NCBI RefSeq assembly: GCF_958979055.1
Contig: NC_084896.1
Span: 6,700,501-6,764,500, forward strand
Direction: 5' to 3'
From: Alnus glutinosa
Lineage: Eukaryota > Streptophyta > Magnoliopsida > Fagales > Betulaceae
Length of the DNA: 64,000 nucleotides
Positions 34,045-47,531 of this stretch are shown piece by piece. The notes below the pieces were generated by a model, which was not told the DNA's origin, made no database searches, and saw only the letters and a program-made list of their open reading frames with translations. A program made the position numbers and the translations under genes. Position 1 is the stretch's first letter. Each line of letters begins with the position of its first letter.

Positions 34045-35506
34045 AAGCTAATACTTTAATAAAACTCATTGATGAGATACACCCACGCCACCAAAATCCT
34101 ATACAACATATAATATCATACCAAGAATCAGACCTTTATAAAATATGTTCGCCAACTATAGTCTCATCATCAAGTATACAATTCAATAGTTACTCAGAAC
34201 TAATCAATTATGGAGTGATTTACCGATATGCTCGAGTGGTCCTAAAAATTTTAAACTTTCCACACAAACAAAAATCAAACTCCAAATCCCCACAATCAAT
34301 ATTAATAACCCAAGATTTAACAAAATCAAACTCCCACATATAATAGTCACTAGCATCAAGACCAAGCCAAAGGCTAAATTAACATACCTACAAGCTCTTA
34401 GTTAGCAATTCAAAACGTCAATAATCACACCCCAATTGATTAGCCTCCAGAATCATAAATAAAATTTTAATACTACACATCCATCCAAATCAAGGACTAA
34501 TCACCCATCCGCAATTCTTCATAGCAAAAGCAAGATGTAATATATTTAAAACCATCTCATATCAACCCAGTTTCCTCAAACCTTCATACTCTTATAGCAT
34601 TTACCTCAAGATCTTCCAACAAAATCACCGAATTCATCAAATCCATATATATAGCTAGAGTGTTAATCATCCAAGTGTCATAACCATTCTATCCTCAGAA
34701 TGACCTCAAACCAAACATAACTTTTTACCATCGGTTTTCTTAATACCATATATAAATACCAAGTTCGTTCCAATATCCCCCTATAAGAGTCGATACAAAT
34801 AAATCACAATTTCTAGCTAGTTGCATTACAACATCGTTCTAGCAAAATCCACGCTTAGATTTTTAAGCCTACTGTCCTCAAAAGTCTACATAAACTCATT
34901 ATCACTTGATATCACTATTGTCGATGGGTAAATTAATTAAATCTCCATATTTGCCTCAATTTTGGTGGTTAACTAGCATTCCATGTCATTACCAATCCCT
35001 TTGGTATACTACTTGAAACTATCTACCCTCAAAATAGGTATCCATCATAAGAAAGAAGATTCAGGTCCATTACATCCCTAAACTCCCAACATTATTCTTT
35101 TGAAATTTTGATGCACTATGAAACTTTCAATAATTTAATTAATCTTGATACACTAAGTCTCCAAAATACCCAAGATTTATCGAGTGCGCATTAAACCTTT
35201 AGTATTCACCTCAAAAATTTGCTTCCACAGTGTGATAACAAAGAGTCAAATTCTATTTCCTACATCCATATTCCTTATTAATAGACCACAAGCCTGCAAA
35301 AGTAATATGCATCAACAATCTGCAATTTAATATCCTTCTTAATTATACCTCAAAACATGGTCCTAGATACCAATCCATCCAAAACAAGTTGGTCTATAAC
35401 CGATGCAATCTAAAACATTTGCTACTCCTCGAAAAGATTGTACAACTTAACACCTAGGTAAACAGATCTTGAAAACCTATCCCACTTTGATAATGATCAT
35501 AACCTG
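33027..35506. other. Gene-free AT-rich stretch (unit 2)
   Basis: Copy of 5246-7729 with an A run at about 34003-34041. No coding content recognised. Confidence 0.6.
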
Positions 35507-35897
35507 TAATCATCCTAAAATTGTATTATATTTTATTGTTCCTCGTGTACGTGAATCTGTCTACCTGAAAACCCTAATATGACCATTTCAATTTATTTAT
35601 AAATTGCGGAAAATCCAATTAAGTACAACAGTTAACTTTTTCAAAAGAAAAAATGAAAAAAGTTTAGAAGCCAATACGGGACGATGCATCATCGCCAAAA
35701 CTTTGATTTTAATATATTTTTTATTTATGCTATTGCTCTCTCAATAAAAATGATCAGTTCCATCCTTTGGATCAGGCGTAGTTTTACTCGGTTGGAAATA
35801 CCTTCTAACTCCAACCTCACGATAGACTGAATCATTAGAAAAGCAAAATTGGAGCAACAAGGTACTTAATATATAGAGAAAACTTCACTGACCATCC
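35507..35897. repeat. Displaced copy of the C-upstream segment (unit 2)
   Basis: Same borders as 7730-8120, so the transposed copy predates the split of units 1 and 2 in this segment. Confidence 0.85.
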
Positions 35898-36751
35898 TTC
35901 TGTTTTCCTAAAGAAGAAGAGAGAGTTTAATAGCTCTCTTCTTGCTATTCTAGCCACCGGACCGAGAGGAAATTAGAGGAGAAGGAGAAGTAACTTGCAG
36001 AGAAAGAAGAGAGTTTTTGGTCTTCTTTTATACTGAAACTGGTGGTTGAGATTGCTTGCCTCAAAATTGATCAATGGCTGTGAATCCAGGCGTGGGCAGC
36101 AAGAAGAATCAAAGGGTGGATTTTATACTTGAGCAGCACATTTAGATCCATGGCCGAGAATCACCCTTGAGCAGCAAGTTTGGTTTAAACATATCTTGAG
36201 CAACACGTTTGAGCTTCAAGAAGATAAGAGAGTTGTAAAAAAAATCAATTAAAGGGGAACCACCTGCTGAAACGTGAGAGAGGACTAAATTAATGTGGGC
36301 TGGGCAGAGCTTCAAGTGTGGACTGGGCTGGGCTCTTAAGGAATAGAAATGGGCCCACAAATATTATATATCTTAAAAAAAAAAAATTCTTTATCTTAAT
36401 GGGTGATTGAGGCACTTTTGATTTGGGTGAAAACTCAATAATGGTTATTGGTTATTGGTTAAAATCGGTAACCGTAACTAGGGTAGCCGATTCGTCAAAA
36501 TCGCCAACCGGGTAGCCGATTAACCGGTTATTTAATAACCGGCAGTTAGCGGTTAGTATCCGATTATTCGGACCGGTAACTAAAATTTTAAAAAATTGAG
36601 TGCCTAATTTGGGTATAGGGCCTACTCTTTGGGCTTAATTTAGACTTTTTTAGCCATTTAAAAAAAAAAACATTTCAACCTTTTTTGACCCAATATGTTG
36701 ATCTAAGTTGAATGAAAATAAAAGTGTAAAACACTAAATTTTACTTTTTTA

Positions 36752-36839
<88 letters not shown>

Positions 36840-38524
36840 CACACACAATTATCGGTTATAATTGGTTTCAATATTTTTTAAAATCGGTAACCGGTTACCA
36901 ATTATTTTCATTCAAGTACTAAATCAATTGGCCTATAACTTGATTATCGATTACCGGCCAGTTATAATTGGCCAACTTTACTCTCCAACTTTTTGATCAA
37001 ATGAAGGTGGTTCTGCCACCACCTAAATATGTTAAAAAGGTGGCTGAGATATTTTAACAAATTCCATTTTTCAAGATGTTGGACGGAAGTCGAAAATAAG
37101 AACCTCATTGCCTTTTTTTTATCTTATCAAAAACAATTTTTAGTCAATTTTTATACCGAGCTAATTCTAAATTAGTACAATCCCAATAACTATACTCTTG
37201 CATTTGTTTTTCCCTAAACGTTCAATGTATTGATCAAAGTCTGTAATAACCACGCGATCCAGGAGCTGACTCTTTTGACTTTTGAGGTCCTCAAACGGTC
37301 AAACATGTGTTTGTTTGTGAGGCCATCGTGGGCTTTTATGTGCAGACAACGGAGAAAATATGTTTGGGCTTCTCCTGTTAAAAGGGTGGACAGTGGAAAA
37401 GGACAAATTTTTCATTCAAATTGAGGTCGTTGATGACATTGTTTCACTTCCATATATTATTTATTCTTTAAAGTATTTGAGTTTTTACGTTTACATGTTT
37501 TTATTATGTTAATTATATTAAAAATATTTATATATATTATTTATTCTTTAAAGTATCTGCAACTTGATACTTTAAAGAATATAAACGACAAGGCCATCCT
37601 CTTCGCCATCTTTCGAGACTTCTCTTCCAAATCTTCTGTTAAAAACTCCAAATTACAAGGTCAGCGGTCGCCACCCCTAACCTTCTGATCCGTCCATCAC
37701 TATTGATGTTGACATGCTGACCTACCAAAAACTACCCAACAAACAAATTACCCATCGAAGACTGACACGAAGAATCGCTATGCTTTTGTTTGGATGTGGA
37801 GCAACTTTCAAATATTCCAATTAAATGAGTTGACAAGAATATACCAATTAAATGCATGCTTTTAGCATGGTACGTAGCCGTTATCTAGGAAAGCTTTTTG
37901 TAGCATAGCAAATCATTTGATTTGGAGCATTTCACGCTGTTTGAACATCTGCATTTTCCTTGAATGCATCAAGTCATTAAACAATTTCACAACTCGAAAC
38001 ATCATTTATATTTGCACATGCACGTAATCCATATGAGACTTTTTGTTGAACAAGTCGTCTTCAAATTGTTAACGAGTACGTAATGCTTGTTGTAAACATT
38101 TTGTACACAATTTCTTTCTATTATTTTTTTTTTTAAGAAAAATTACAAAGTTTTTCGAGAGTAGCTCAATTCAGTCAATTGACTGGAGATCACGCCTCAT
38201 AAAGCAAAAGTCAATAGTTTGAATTTCGCTCCCGATATATATATAAAAAAACTTAAAAATAAAAAATTAAGTGCTCGTTAGGTCAGGGTCAACCGGTTGT
38301 AATTATTGTTGATTGAACATCTACAATATCCTTATTTCGCAGCTTAATATTTTAAATGGCACGCAACATGTTAGTGAGATGCTTCTGCCATTTCAATTTC
38401 CAATATGTGCAAATCATGTCATTAAGTAGTGGCGGCCGGTTCAACCACTAAATAAAAAATCGATAACTTACCAAGTACAGGCTCCATCTCGTGAAAAACA
38501 TGGACCGGTTCTTTGATTCCCGGC
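35898..38524. other. Flank upstream of B2
   Basis: LTR-type start, then a block at about 36430-36975 rich in TAACCGG / CCGGTTA motifs enclosing a (TA)n(TG)n(TA)n tract (36757-36847). Next comes B2 distal upstream DNA, including a short inverted sequence around TTCTTTAAAGTATCTGCAAC / TTGATACTTTAAAGAA (37545-37578). The empty hAT target site is at 38182-38189. No gene seen. Confidence 0.6.
36757..36847. repeat. (TA)n(TG)n(TA)n microsatellite
   Basis: Direct reading. The unit 3 equivalent is 57738-57805, with a longer TG part and a shorter TA part. Confidence 0.95.
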
Positions 38525-38532
38525 TATAAATA
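38525..38532 (+). promoter_or_regulatory. TATA box of GLP B2
   Basis: TATAAATA 95 bp before the ATG, preceded by CATGGACCGGTTC and GATTCCCGGC, the B version of the shared promoter block. Confidence 0.75.
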
Positions 38533-38619
38533 GACATGTTTCCACACAACATATCTCACTCCTCACAAAAGCAAGAATTCGGCAAATACAGAAGCCAGAG
38601 ATCATAACAACAAATAAGG

Positions 38620-39495
38620 ATGAAAGGGGTTCCTAATTTCGTTGTAACTTTGTCACTGATGGCCTTGGCATGCTCCGTTGCCACTGCCTATGATCCTGCT
38701 CCTCTGCAAGACTTTTGTGTTGCTGTTAACAGTTCCACTCAGGCTGGTATGTACACATTCTTCATCTTCTTGTTATTATTATTATGTTCTTTTGAAGTCA
38801 TTTGATGCATCTCGATTGTTTAATTTTCTCTCATCATTGGGATCTACATGTCAATGTAAATATGATAGGAGGGATTACTTAACTGGGCCTGTTTAATTTT
38901 TGCATCAAAGGCTATAAACCAATGTCTTGCGTGACATTAACAAAGTTTTCTTTGTGCAGTATTTGTGAATGGAAAGTTTTGCAAGGACCCAAAGCTTGTC
39001 AGTGCTAGTGATTTCTTCTTTCAAGGACTAAACATTCCCAGAAACACTACAAATCAACTTGGGTCGAATGTCACTCTTTTGACTGTGGACAACATATTTG
39101 GCCTCAATACACTAGGCATGTCCATAGCTCGCTTAGACTTTGCACCGTACGGCCTAAATCAACCCCATATTCATCCTCGTGCCTCAGAGATTTTAGTAGT
39201 CTTACAGGGTACTTTGTATGTTGGCTTTGTCACATCGGATAACCGCCTCATCACCAAGACTCTAAACGCAGGAGACCTCTTCGTCTTCCCAATTGGTCTC
39301 ATTCACTTCCAGCTTAATGTAAGAGCGACCAATGCTGTTGCTTTTGCCAGTCTTGGTAGCCAGAATCCTGGGCGCACCAACATAGCAGAGAATGTCTTTG
39401 GAGCCAATCCACCTATCAATCCGGATGTTCTCACCAAGGCCTTCCAATTGGACAAGAATGTGGTTGACTCTCTTCAGAAAAAATTCGCGAGTTAG
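38620..39495 (+). CDS. Germin-like protein B2 (secreted cupin)
   Basis: Exons 38620-38746 and 38960-39495, intron 213 bp (phase 1, same position as in A and C), product 220 aa. Signal peptide to about Ala23 (VATA before YDPAPLQDF). Cys33 and Cys50 form the expected disulphide. Box 1 has His112, His114 and Glu119; box 2 has His158. N-glycosylation sequons at NSS (Asn37), NTT (Asn71) and NVT (Asn79) are more numerous than in A. It differs from B3 at two residues (Ser57 for Asn, Asn87 for Asp). Predicted extracellular Mn-type GLP; no specific activity can be assigned. Confidence 0.95.
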
Positions 39496-40277
39496 AGAAC
39501 TATATGTAGTAGCCACAATGAATCGTTAGATTTGGTTTGAATAAAGTTCTCCCTGTTTAATTTAGCTCACATGTTGTAATGTCATAACAATATATAAATG
39601 TAATGAAATAAAATGGTTATGAGTGCAAGCTTTTAAAATGAATATTTCTATGATGCCAAGAATATTGCAACAAAAAAACCATAACAAAACGGTAATGTGA
39701 CGACCCTTCTTTTTTTTCTTTTTTTTTTTAAACATACATAAATGGATCATCACAATGACACGACTACTTGTCGCTCAACCAACATACGGTACACATCAGA
39801 TCCCATAATATGTACCTCATATTCAGAGTTACATCTAAGTAGCAAAACATTCAATTATACCTAATCAAAATAGCGGAAAAACACTTTTATAACATAACTG
39901 TTAATCATAAAGAGCCATACATAAGTCTATATGTTTAAGTCTTAAATTTAACATTAATTACATACCAAAAGACTGGCTCTATAAAATACAAGTGTCATGC
40001 ATGTTGGACACAAACCAACAACAAAAGACTACCAAAATGGGACACCCAAGTCCATATAGCTTCAAAACTAGCGATATGCCTCAGTCGCAGTACCCCAAGT
40101 ACTGTGCTACGTGGTCATCCTCTAGATCCGCTACAGCCAAAAACATCAGTATTTGCAGGGTTGTTGGGTTAATCACATCCGTAAATGTGAAAGTATGAGT
40201 TCACCACCTCAGTAATAAATTACTGAAGTCTCAATGGTATAAGATTCACTACGTTTTCGCGTAAAATGACACTTGTC
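39496..40277. other. B2 3' UTR and LTR-like debris
   Basis: ATGAATCGTTAGAT at 39518-39531, probable poly(A) signal region near 39603 (AATGAAATAAAAT), then the TGTGACGACCC repeat DNA as after B1. No gene seen. Confidence 0.55.
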
Positions 40278-42580
40278 ACGCCCCCGTTTTGGGATATAAG
40301 GGGAACGCGAACTTGAACCAAAAAATACAGTTACATAAAACACACCTCTTCAAATATAGACCTTAATCATCTATTTTATTAATATGTACATAAGAGTAGC
40401 TCTTTACAAACTATAAATCTCAAAAGGGAAACATACTATACAATACAAAAGTCATATCAGTCCCCCAACAATTTAATTGTTCTTAGCGAGGTTTACGCCA
40501 TTACAAAGAAATGACTTCGTCTTACAGTGTCATCTTGAAAAGATTTGAGGGGAAAAGGGGTGAGTTTGACAACTCAGTAAGGAAAGCACAACAAACAAGA
40601 GTATAATATTTTTCAGGAATTTTAAGTAGAGTTCAAATAATTTAGCAAATAAAGAAACAGTTAAATGACATATAATTAGATCAAATGTAGAATAAATGGT
40701 GCATGAATCATTTATGCAGCGTGTAAGTTTTAACCTCCCTTGGCCCAATTCCACTTTTAACCATGAGGGGCGCACGTTTGGCTCGTCCCAAAGAACGACT
40801 ATAGCTCATCCTGTCGTCACAGGGCCGGGAGAGCAGTACCGGGTTAAGAACTTCCCTAGATGAAGGCCAGCCGGCCGGTAGCCCACACTTTAGTCCTTCC
40901 ATGTGGTTGCCATGCTACCCACATACCACATAGCACATAACACATATATGATCCGGATCGTTTATGACATGGTACCGCGGGGGTAAAACTGTGTGCACAT
41001 TAAATATATACTATGATATTATCAACCTTTGCTCATTTGGTGCACATGTAACACATATACTATGATATCATCAATCTTTGCACATGTAACACATATATTA
41101 TGATATCATTAACTTTATTCATATGGTGCACATACTTTGAGAACTATGATTTCACCAACTTTATTCATATGGAGCACATGTATCAAATATAAACCAAGTA
41201 TGATCACATGAGATTTCAATCACATCATATGGCAAAAACATTATTATATTGATAATATAAAAAGACAAGTAATATTAAAGAGTTGAAAGAGTTTAGAAAA
41301 TCCCCGACTTTTTCTTTTGAAAAAGATTTATTAAAACTTTGCCGAAGTTTTGAGGTAGTGTTTCCCTTACCTGATATCTTCTGAGCAATATTTTAGCTAC
41401 CTTCTACCTAAATAAATTACAAGAAGAAGTTTAGAGAAATATTTAGAGATTTGAAACCTAACTCTTAAACTAAGGTATCCTCTCCTTATTATTTCTTTTC
41501 TTTCATCAATTAATTACACACATATATATTATTTTTATAACAGATAAACGTAATAGCTTACCAAATATAAATAATGAGTTTTATGTATCAAAACAAATTA
41601 ATAGAATAATAACTTTATTTTATTCTTATAAAATTCGGGCAGAATATCGGCATTAGTGTCAATAACATCTAAAATAATTTAAAATATTAGGGCGGCGTAA
41701 TAGCGCTTTTGTAAAATAGTAGCTTTTTACTTAAGCATTATAACGACGTGTTTTATAAATCTTTTACGCCACTTGAAAAGCCTGTTTTAAAACACAACTT
41801 AAAATATTAGTACTTATTAAAACTCATAAAATCACAAGCTTTAAAACAAAACGTTAATTGACACTAAATATTCTTTTTCTTTATTCATCTTTTCTTTTCT
41901 TTTTCTACATTCCTTTGTCATTTTCTATAGACTATTCTTATTTTTGTTTTCTTCCTCTTCATTCTAGCCCACCGAACACACCTCCCCCCACATAGTTCTA
42001 GAACCTCTTCTTTTCTTCCTTATCTCTTTTCTTGTTTCTTTAATTTGTTCTTTTCCTTTTCATACGTGTGGTCCCAGAGAAAAGGCTTCTAGTCCTTTCT
42101 TTTTGTTTGTCCCTTTTCTTTACTTTTCTATGTTCTCTTATTCTTCTTCTTTGGCCGGACACACACACACTAATTAACGAAAAGAAAAAACAGAGAATGA
42201 GAGAGGAGTTAGAGAGAGAGTTTCTTATACCTTTGTTTCTTCTCTCTTTCAATTGCTGTCTACCCGTAACAGAGGGAGAGATTCTATTTTCTTTCTCTTC
42301 TTGCTGAACCGAAACAAAGATGAAAAAGGGCTGGATTTTCTGTTTTCCTAAAGAAGAAGAGAGAGTTTAATAGCTCTCTTCTTGCTATTCTAGCCACCGG
42401 ACCGAGAGGAAATCAGAGGAGAAGGAGAAGTAACTTGCAGAGAAAGAAGAGAGTTTTTGGGCTTCTTTTATATTGGAACTGGTGGTTGAGATTGCTTGCC
42501 TCAAAACTGATCAATGGCTATAAATCCAAGCGTGGGCAGCAAGAAGAATCAAAGGGTGGATTTTATACTTAAGCAGCACG
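40278..42580. repeat. LTR-retrotransposon-derived segment, unit 2
   Basis: Copy of 15443-17696 starting TGTCACGCCCCC. It carries an extra CATATGGTGCACATACTTTG-type repeat at about 41115-41165 that unit 1 lacks and unit 3 has. Confidence 0.55.
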
Positions 42581-42851
42581 TAAACCACGTGGCTAAGTAA
42601 TTTCCTCAAATCCATTTCTAATTTCCCCCCTCCCCGTTTAACTTTTCATTCTCCCCCCCACCCCTCCATTCCTTTTTTTTTTTTTTTTTTTTTTCATTTC
42701 CTCCGCCCCTTTTTCTTTTCATTTTCTCCTCTCTTTTTCATTTCCCCACGCCCCTTTGACTTTTCTTTTCATTTTCCTGTTCTTTTTTCTTCTTTCTTCC
42801 CCTTTTTCCCTTGCACAGACGCCATTCCTTCTTCTCTCTCTTTCTTTTTTT

Positions 42852-42898
<47 letters not shown>

Positions 42899-43795
42899 TA
42901 GACAGGGAGATGGAAAGGGAGACTGAGAGAGTTGGAGAGAGAGCCGTGGTCGACGACGGCGCCGGAGTCCGTAGGGTCATGGCTCGACGGCTGTGAAGCC
43001 AAGGGGGTGTTTTTCCGGCGTTTTTTTAGGGTTTTTTTAGGGTTTTTTTTTCTCTCTTCTGTTTCTTTGAGTTCTCTGATCTGAAAGTTCGTAATTTTTG
43101 GTTTTGTTGTTGATTTTTGGTGATTTTTGGTGATTTTTGGTGTTTTGTTGGTGATTTTTTGGTAATGTGGGTCGACGAAGGATTTCTGGTGATTTTTGGG
43201 GGATTTCCTGGATTGGATTTCATGGGGGAATGAAGGTGATTTTTTGGTATTTTGTTGGAGATTTTTTTGGTGTTTTGTTGGTATTTTTTGGTAATGTGGT
43301 CGACGGAGGATTTTTGGGAGATTTTCTAGATCGGATTTCATGGGAAAGTTTTGTAGTGATTTCGCCGGCCTTGCAGAAATTTCCTGCGAGGGAAAAAAAA
43401 ATTGCAAAAAAAGTTTATGGCGAGGGCACTGGCGAAAAAAAAAAAAAAAAAAAAAAAAAAAAGAATAAAGAAAAAGAAAAACGAAGAAGAACAGAAATTA
43501 ATTTCTATTCTTCTTCTTTTTTTTTTTTTAAAAAAAAAAATGTGGTGTTAGTAACGTATGGTAATTTCACGTGACTAAAAGTGTCTATTTTTATTTTTAT
43601 TTTTTCAAAAATAAAATGCATTTAGCCACGTGTGAGTAGCACATGGCTAAATGTCACATGGCTAAATAGCCACATATATAAAAGGATACGTCTCTAAATG
43701 TACATTTAGCAACAACCGAATTCATTACACGTAACCCACGTGGCTAACTGCACGTGGCTAATTGGAAGTGACTAAAAACAAAGTTTTTTGTTGTG
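42581..43795. mobile_element. CACTA-like element with CACGTGGCTAA repeats (unit 2)
   Basis: As 17697-18874: CACGTGGCTAA motifs near both ends, right terminus reading inward as CACAACAAAAAACTTTG. Expanded poly-T (about 42850-42895) and poly-A (43435-43462) tracts account for most differences. Confidence 0.6.
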
Positions 43796-43838
43796 CTATA
43801 GCCGGGAGTGAATGAAGCGGTGTATGTTTCTCACTAAC
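43796..43838 (-). promoter_or_regulatory. Orphan (ghost) GLP promoter, unit 2
   Basis: CTATAGCCGGGAGTGAATGA and the bases after it are the same block as 18875-18916, again abutting the transposon end. Confidence 0.65.
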
Positions 43839-45392
43839 CTTTTGTATTGTGTGATAACAACGTAACTTACATGCGCACAGCACCACCCTAACCACTAAGT
43901 AGGTGTTAAAGTTGATAGCTCTTTCACTAATTTATATGGATATGTTGACAATAAACAATGCCTACCAACATCTTGTTTCAGCTTAATGAGGTAGAGAATA
44001 CTGACTAAAAGTTGTTATGAAAGACGACGATACGTTGGATCCTCTCACCATGGATGAGAATCAATTTTCATTGTCTGGCAGAAAGGGTTACGTTATTACG
44101 TAAACATAATTGACAGACTTCTCAACCAAATTCCACAGGATATATGAACGCTAACTGGCCAGTTTGGAATTGGAAAACTATTTTATATATTAAATTTTAG
44201 TTATTTTTCAGCCTACTTTTTATTAACCATTGTTAGTGCAATTGTTGCACAAATATTGAACGTATATGCACCTAAGTATGAAACTGTTGAAAATTTTTGG
44301 TCTATTTAACAATTTTAACCAACCTAAAACCATTTAAAATGTTAAATTTTGGTTATTGTGCAGGTCATATAATTATTTTTAGTGCACTATTTAATAAATT
44401 CTTGTTAATTAGTTCACATTTTCTTTTGTCGTAAGAGTATTGTTACAACCCCTCCATAAACACGTCTTGACCTCCCCTGGCCCATATATGGATCTTGTAG
44501 GTCCCTTTCCACAAGTTGGTATGATTTTTTTATATTTGAGCTTTCTCCTTTTTTTTTTTTTTTTTTTGCAAATCTCTTTCTTTTTTAAGATTACAAGCGC
44601 TTCTAACAAAAAAAATTCCTATTCTGAGTACCAATTCACACCAATTGATCTTGTTGCTTGGTGGGACTAATAGCCAAACCACAAATAAACTTTAAAAATT
44701 TCTTCTATCAAATAAACTTTCCATAGTTAATTGTATCGTCATCAATAAGTTCATTTACACAAACTTTGTATTTATCTTCATCCACAGTCAATATTAGCGA
44801 TGAATTACAACATCATCACTATTTAGTCTTTAACGACGGAGTATTTGGGACGACTTTGTCAATAGCGACCACTGCAGGTTTTAGTGACGACTAAGCTAAT
44901 ATTTTTTTATTATGCTAGAAATAGCTAACTCGTCTGTGTGCGTATTACTACGTATCATGCTAACTGCGAAGCCACTCTTTTAAGATTTTTAATCAAGGGG
45001 CATGCAATTGCTCGTGATTTTTTTTTTTAATATCAAGAATATTTAAAGTGTCATGGTATTTGGAATTACTTCAATAATCTACTTCGATTCAATCCTGTGC
45101 TTTCAATACCTCCATTTCCTTTCTTTTTGGAATAATGAGTAACTTTGTATATATCAAACGAGCAAAATTCAAAACAGAATTACACTTCAGCCATGGCTAA
45201 ACAAACCCCTAATTAAACAATAAACTGTCTAGAATAAAGCTGAACAAAACTTTAGTAAACAACAACAAAACATGCTACGAAAAACAAAAGAAAGTGTACC
45301 TAAGAAGTCACTTCATTTCATTATTACTAACATTATGTTACAGCTATGAACCGTCTAATGGTTCATGGTGCATGGACATTACATATGTTTAT
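43839..45392. other. Region between ghost promoter and C2
   Basis: Lacks the (TA)n portion found in unit 1 (19262-19556). Includes the same TTAGCGATGAATTAC / GTGACGACTAAG remnant at about 44790-44895. It ends in the C2 3' UTR, where a perfect inverted repeat TGAACC / GGTTCA lies at 45347-45365. No gene seen. Confidence 0.55.
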
Positions 45393-46295
45393 CTAAGTGC
45401 TTTTTGAAGAAAACTGTTTCTGAAGATAGTTAACCACATTCTTGTTCAACTGTAAAGCTTTGGTCAGAACGTCAGGATTGATAAGAGGATTAGATCCAAA
45501 TACAGTGTCTGCAATAGTAATGCGCTCCGGATTCTGGCTACTGAGACTTGAAAAGGCAAGGGCATCGGTATTTCCTACATTGAATTGGAAATTAATGAGA
45601 CTAATTGGGAACACAAAGACGTCTCCCGCATTTAAAGCCGTCGTGAAGAGGCGGTTATCTGGGTTGGATGTGACAAAGCCAACATAGAGGGTACCCTTTA
45701 TGACTGTAAAAATCTCAGTGGCATGAGGGTGAATGTGGGGAGGATTTAGGCCATATGGTGCAAAGTCAATGCGAGCCAAAGATACGCTTAATGTATTATT
45801 TTGTCCACATTCAAAAGCGTGACGTTCGACCCGAGTTGATCGATTTGCAGTGCTTCTAGGAATGTTTAGGCCCTGGAAGAAGAAATCGTTGGCATTGGCA
45901 AGCTTTGGGTCCTTGCAGAACTTTCCATTCACAAATACTGCACAAAGAAAAATTTGTTAATATCACAAGGCACTTAGATAATTAATAATGGTTTATAACG
46001 TGTAATGCAGAAATTAAAAAGGCCCATTTAAGTAATCCCTCCTAGCTACCATAACTACCTTGATATGTAGATCCCATGGATGAGAAAAAACAATCCAGAT
46101 TCTTCAAATGACTTCAAAAGAACATAATAATAACAAGAAGAAGAAGAAGAAGAATGTGTTCCTACCGGCATCAGTGGAAGTGTTAACAGCAACACAAAAG
46201 TCTTGCAGAGGAGCAGGATCAAAGGCAGAGGCAACGGAGCATGCCAAAGCCATGAGTGTCGAAGCTATAACAAGGTAATTAAGAACCCCTTTCAT
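45393..46295 (-). CDS. Germin-like protein C2, altered cupin (possibly non-functional)
   Basis: Minus strand: exon 1 46166-46295, intron 228 bp, exon 2 45393-45937; product 224 aa. Signal peptide to about Ala24, with Cys34 and Cys51 kept. His111, His113 and Glu118 are present in box 1, but the box 2 histidine is Asn159 (codon at 45591-45593; [10 protein letters not shown]). Residues about 76-89 are read in a shifted frame: a 4-base insertion near 45838-45844 and a 10-base loss near 45796 cancel each other, replacing the usual QLGSNVTLL-type strand and adding a Cys. The C-terminus is longer (SSKST). Frame and splice sites are otherwise intact. It is either an expressed GLP without Mn-centre activity or an early pseudogene. 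Confidence 0.85.
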
Positions 46296-46382
46296 GCTTA
46301 TTTGTGGTTATGATCTCTTGCTTCTGTATATGGTGAGTTCTTGGTTTTGTGAGGAGTGAGAGATGTTGGGTGGGAACATATC

Positions 46383-46390
46383 TATTTATA
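46383..46390 (-). promoter_or_regulatory. TATA box of GLP C2
   Basis: TATAAATA on the minus strand, 88 bp before the ATG, with ACATAGACCGGTTC and TGACTCGCGG upstream. Confidence 0.72.
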
Positions 46391-47531
46391 TCCGCGAGTC
46401 AATGAACCGGTCTATGTTTTTCACTAGATGGAGCCTCTAAGACTTGGAAAGCAATCGAATTTTTATTTAGCGGGTGAACCGGCTGTTATTTAGCCATATG
46501 CACTTAGTTTGCAGATATTAGAAATGCAGCCAAATCCGACCACTTCAATTAATTAATGGAATATAATAGTGCAGTTCTAATGCTGCTTTCTCCTATTATA
46601 AAAAAAATCATGGCTTAAACTAGAATATAACAACCACGAATGCTTGTCGTTTTGGTAAATTCCAAGGGAGTCGATCTTCCAATTAATACACCATGTTTGG
46701 GACAGAAATATAATTTACAATATTCTGCCACGATGTTTCATACGCTGAATGTCCTTTGGACTTTAGGTTGAATTTTTATTTGACGAATGGCTTAGTAGCC
46801 ATTCTCATGGCCCATTATTTTCATGAGAATAGTCATTCTAAGTTTTAAAGTATATAATAAAGATTCTATCCCTTATCACATATATACTTTAACACTAAAA
46901 TTATGTTTGGTACGTAGTTGCTTTTATTAGGAAATGAAATATACGATAATGATCTAACGATCTAACATTTGGATTAAGGATTCTTGTCGGCCATCGAAAA
47001 TGACTATTTTTTAAATTGAGGAATAACTTTTCCTCTCAAATGTGAGTCGAATAGCTATTCCTCAATTTCAGGAATAATAATTCCCTCATGAATCATGATA
47101 ATGACTATTTCATTTTATATTCTTCTATTTCTTAATAGAATAGTCATTCTAAGTGTCGAACGTACGTAATCTAAAATATTATATTTCACCTTCTTCTATT
47201 TATAATAAAAATTATTTATTTTTCTTAACAAAATAGTCATTTTTCTTATATTGTCAATGTGTTCGGTTATTTTTTATTTTTTATTTTTATAGATAAATGT
47301 GTTTTGTTATAAGTATATTACTCTTGCTGCCTGCTGGCCAGTGCATGTTAATATATTACTATGCACACAATACTCGGTCAATTCACGATGTTTCAATTAC
47401 GTAAGATTTTGTTCCTAAAATTTAAAAGTTCATAGTTAAATGATTTCTATTTAAAAATACAATTGACCTATTTAGGACCAACTTAAGAATTGATGCCGCA
47501 TCAATGACGCATTCGATCAGCATCTTCCTAA
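46391..47531. other. Upstream region of C2
   Basis: Copy of 20927-22122 with small deletions (for example around 46685 and 46790). No gene seen. Confidence 0.5.
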
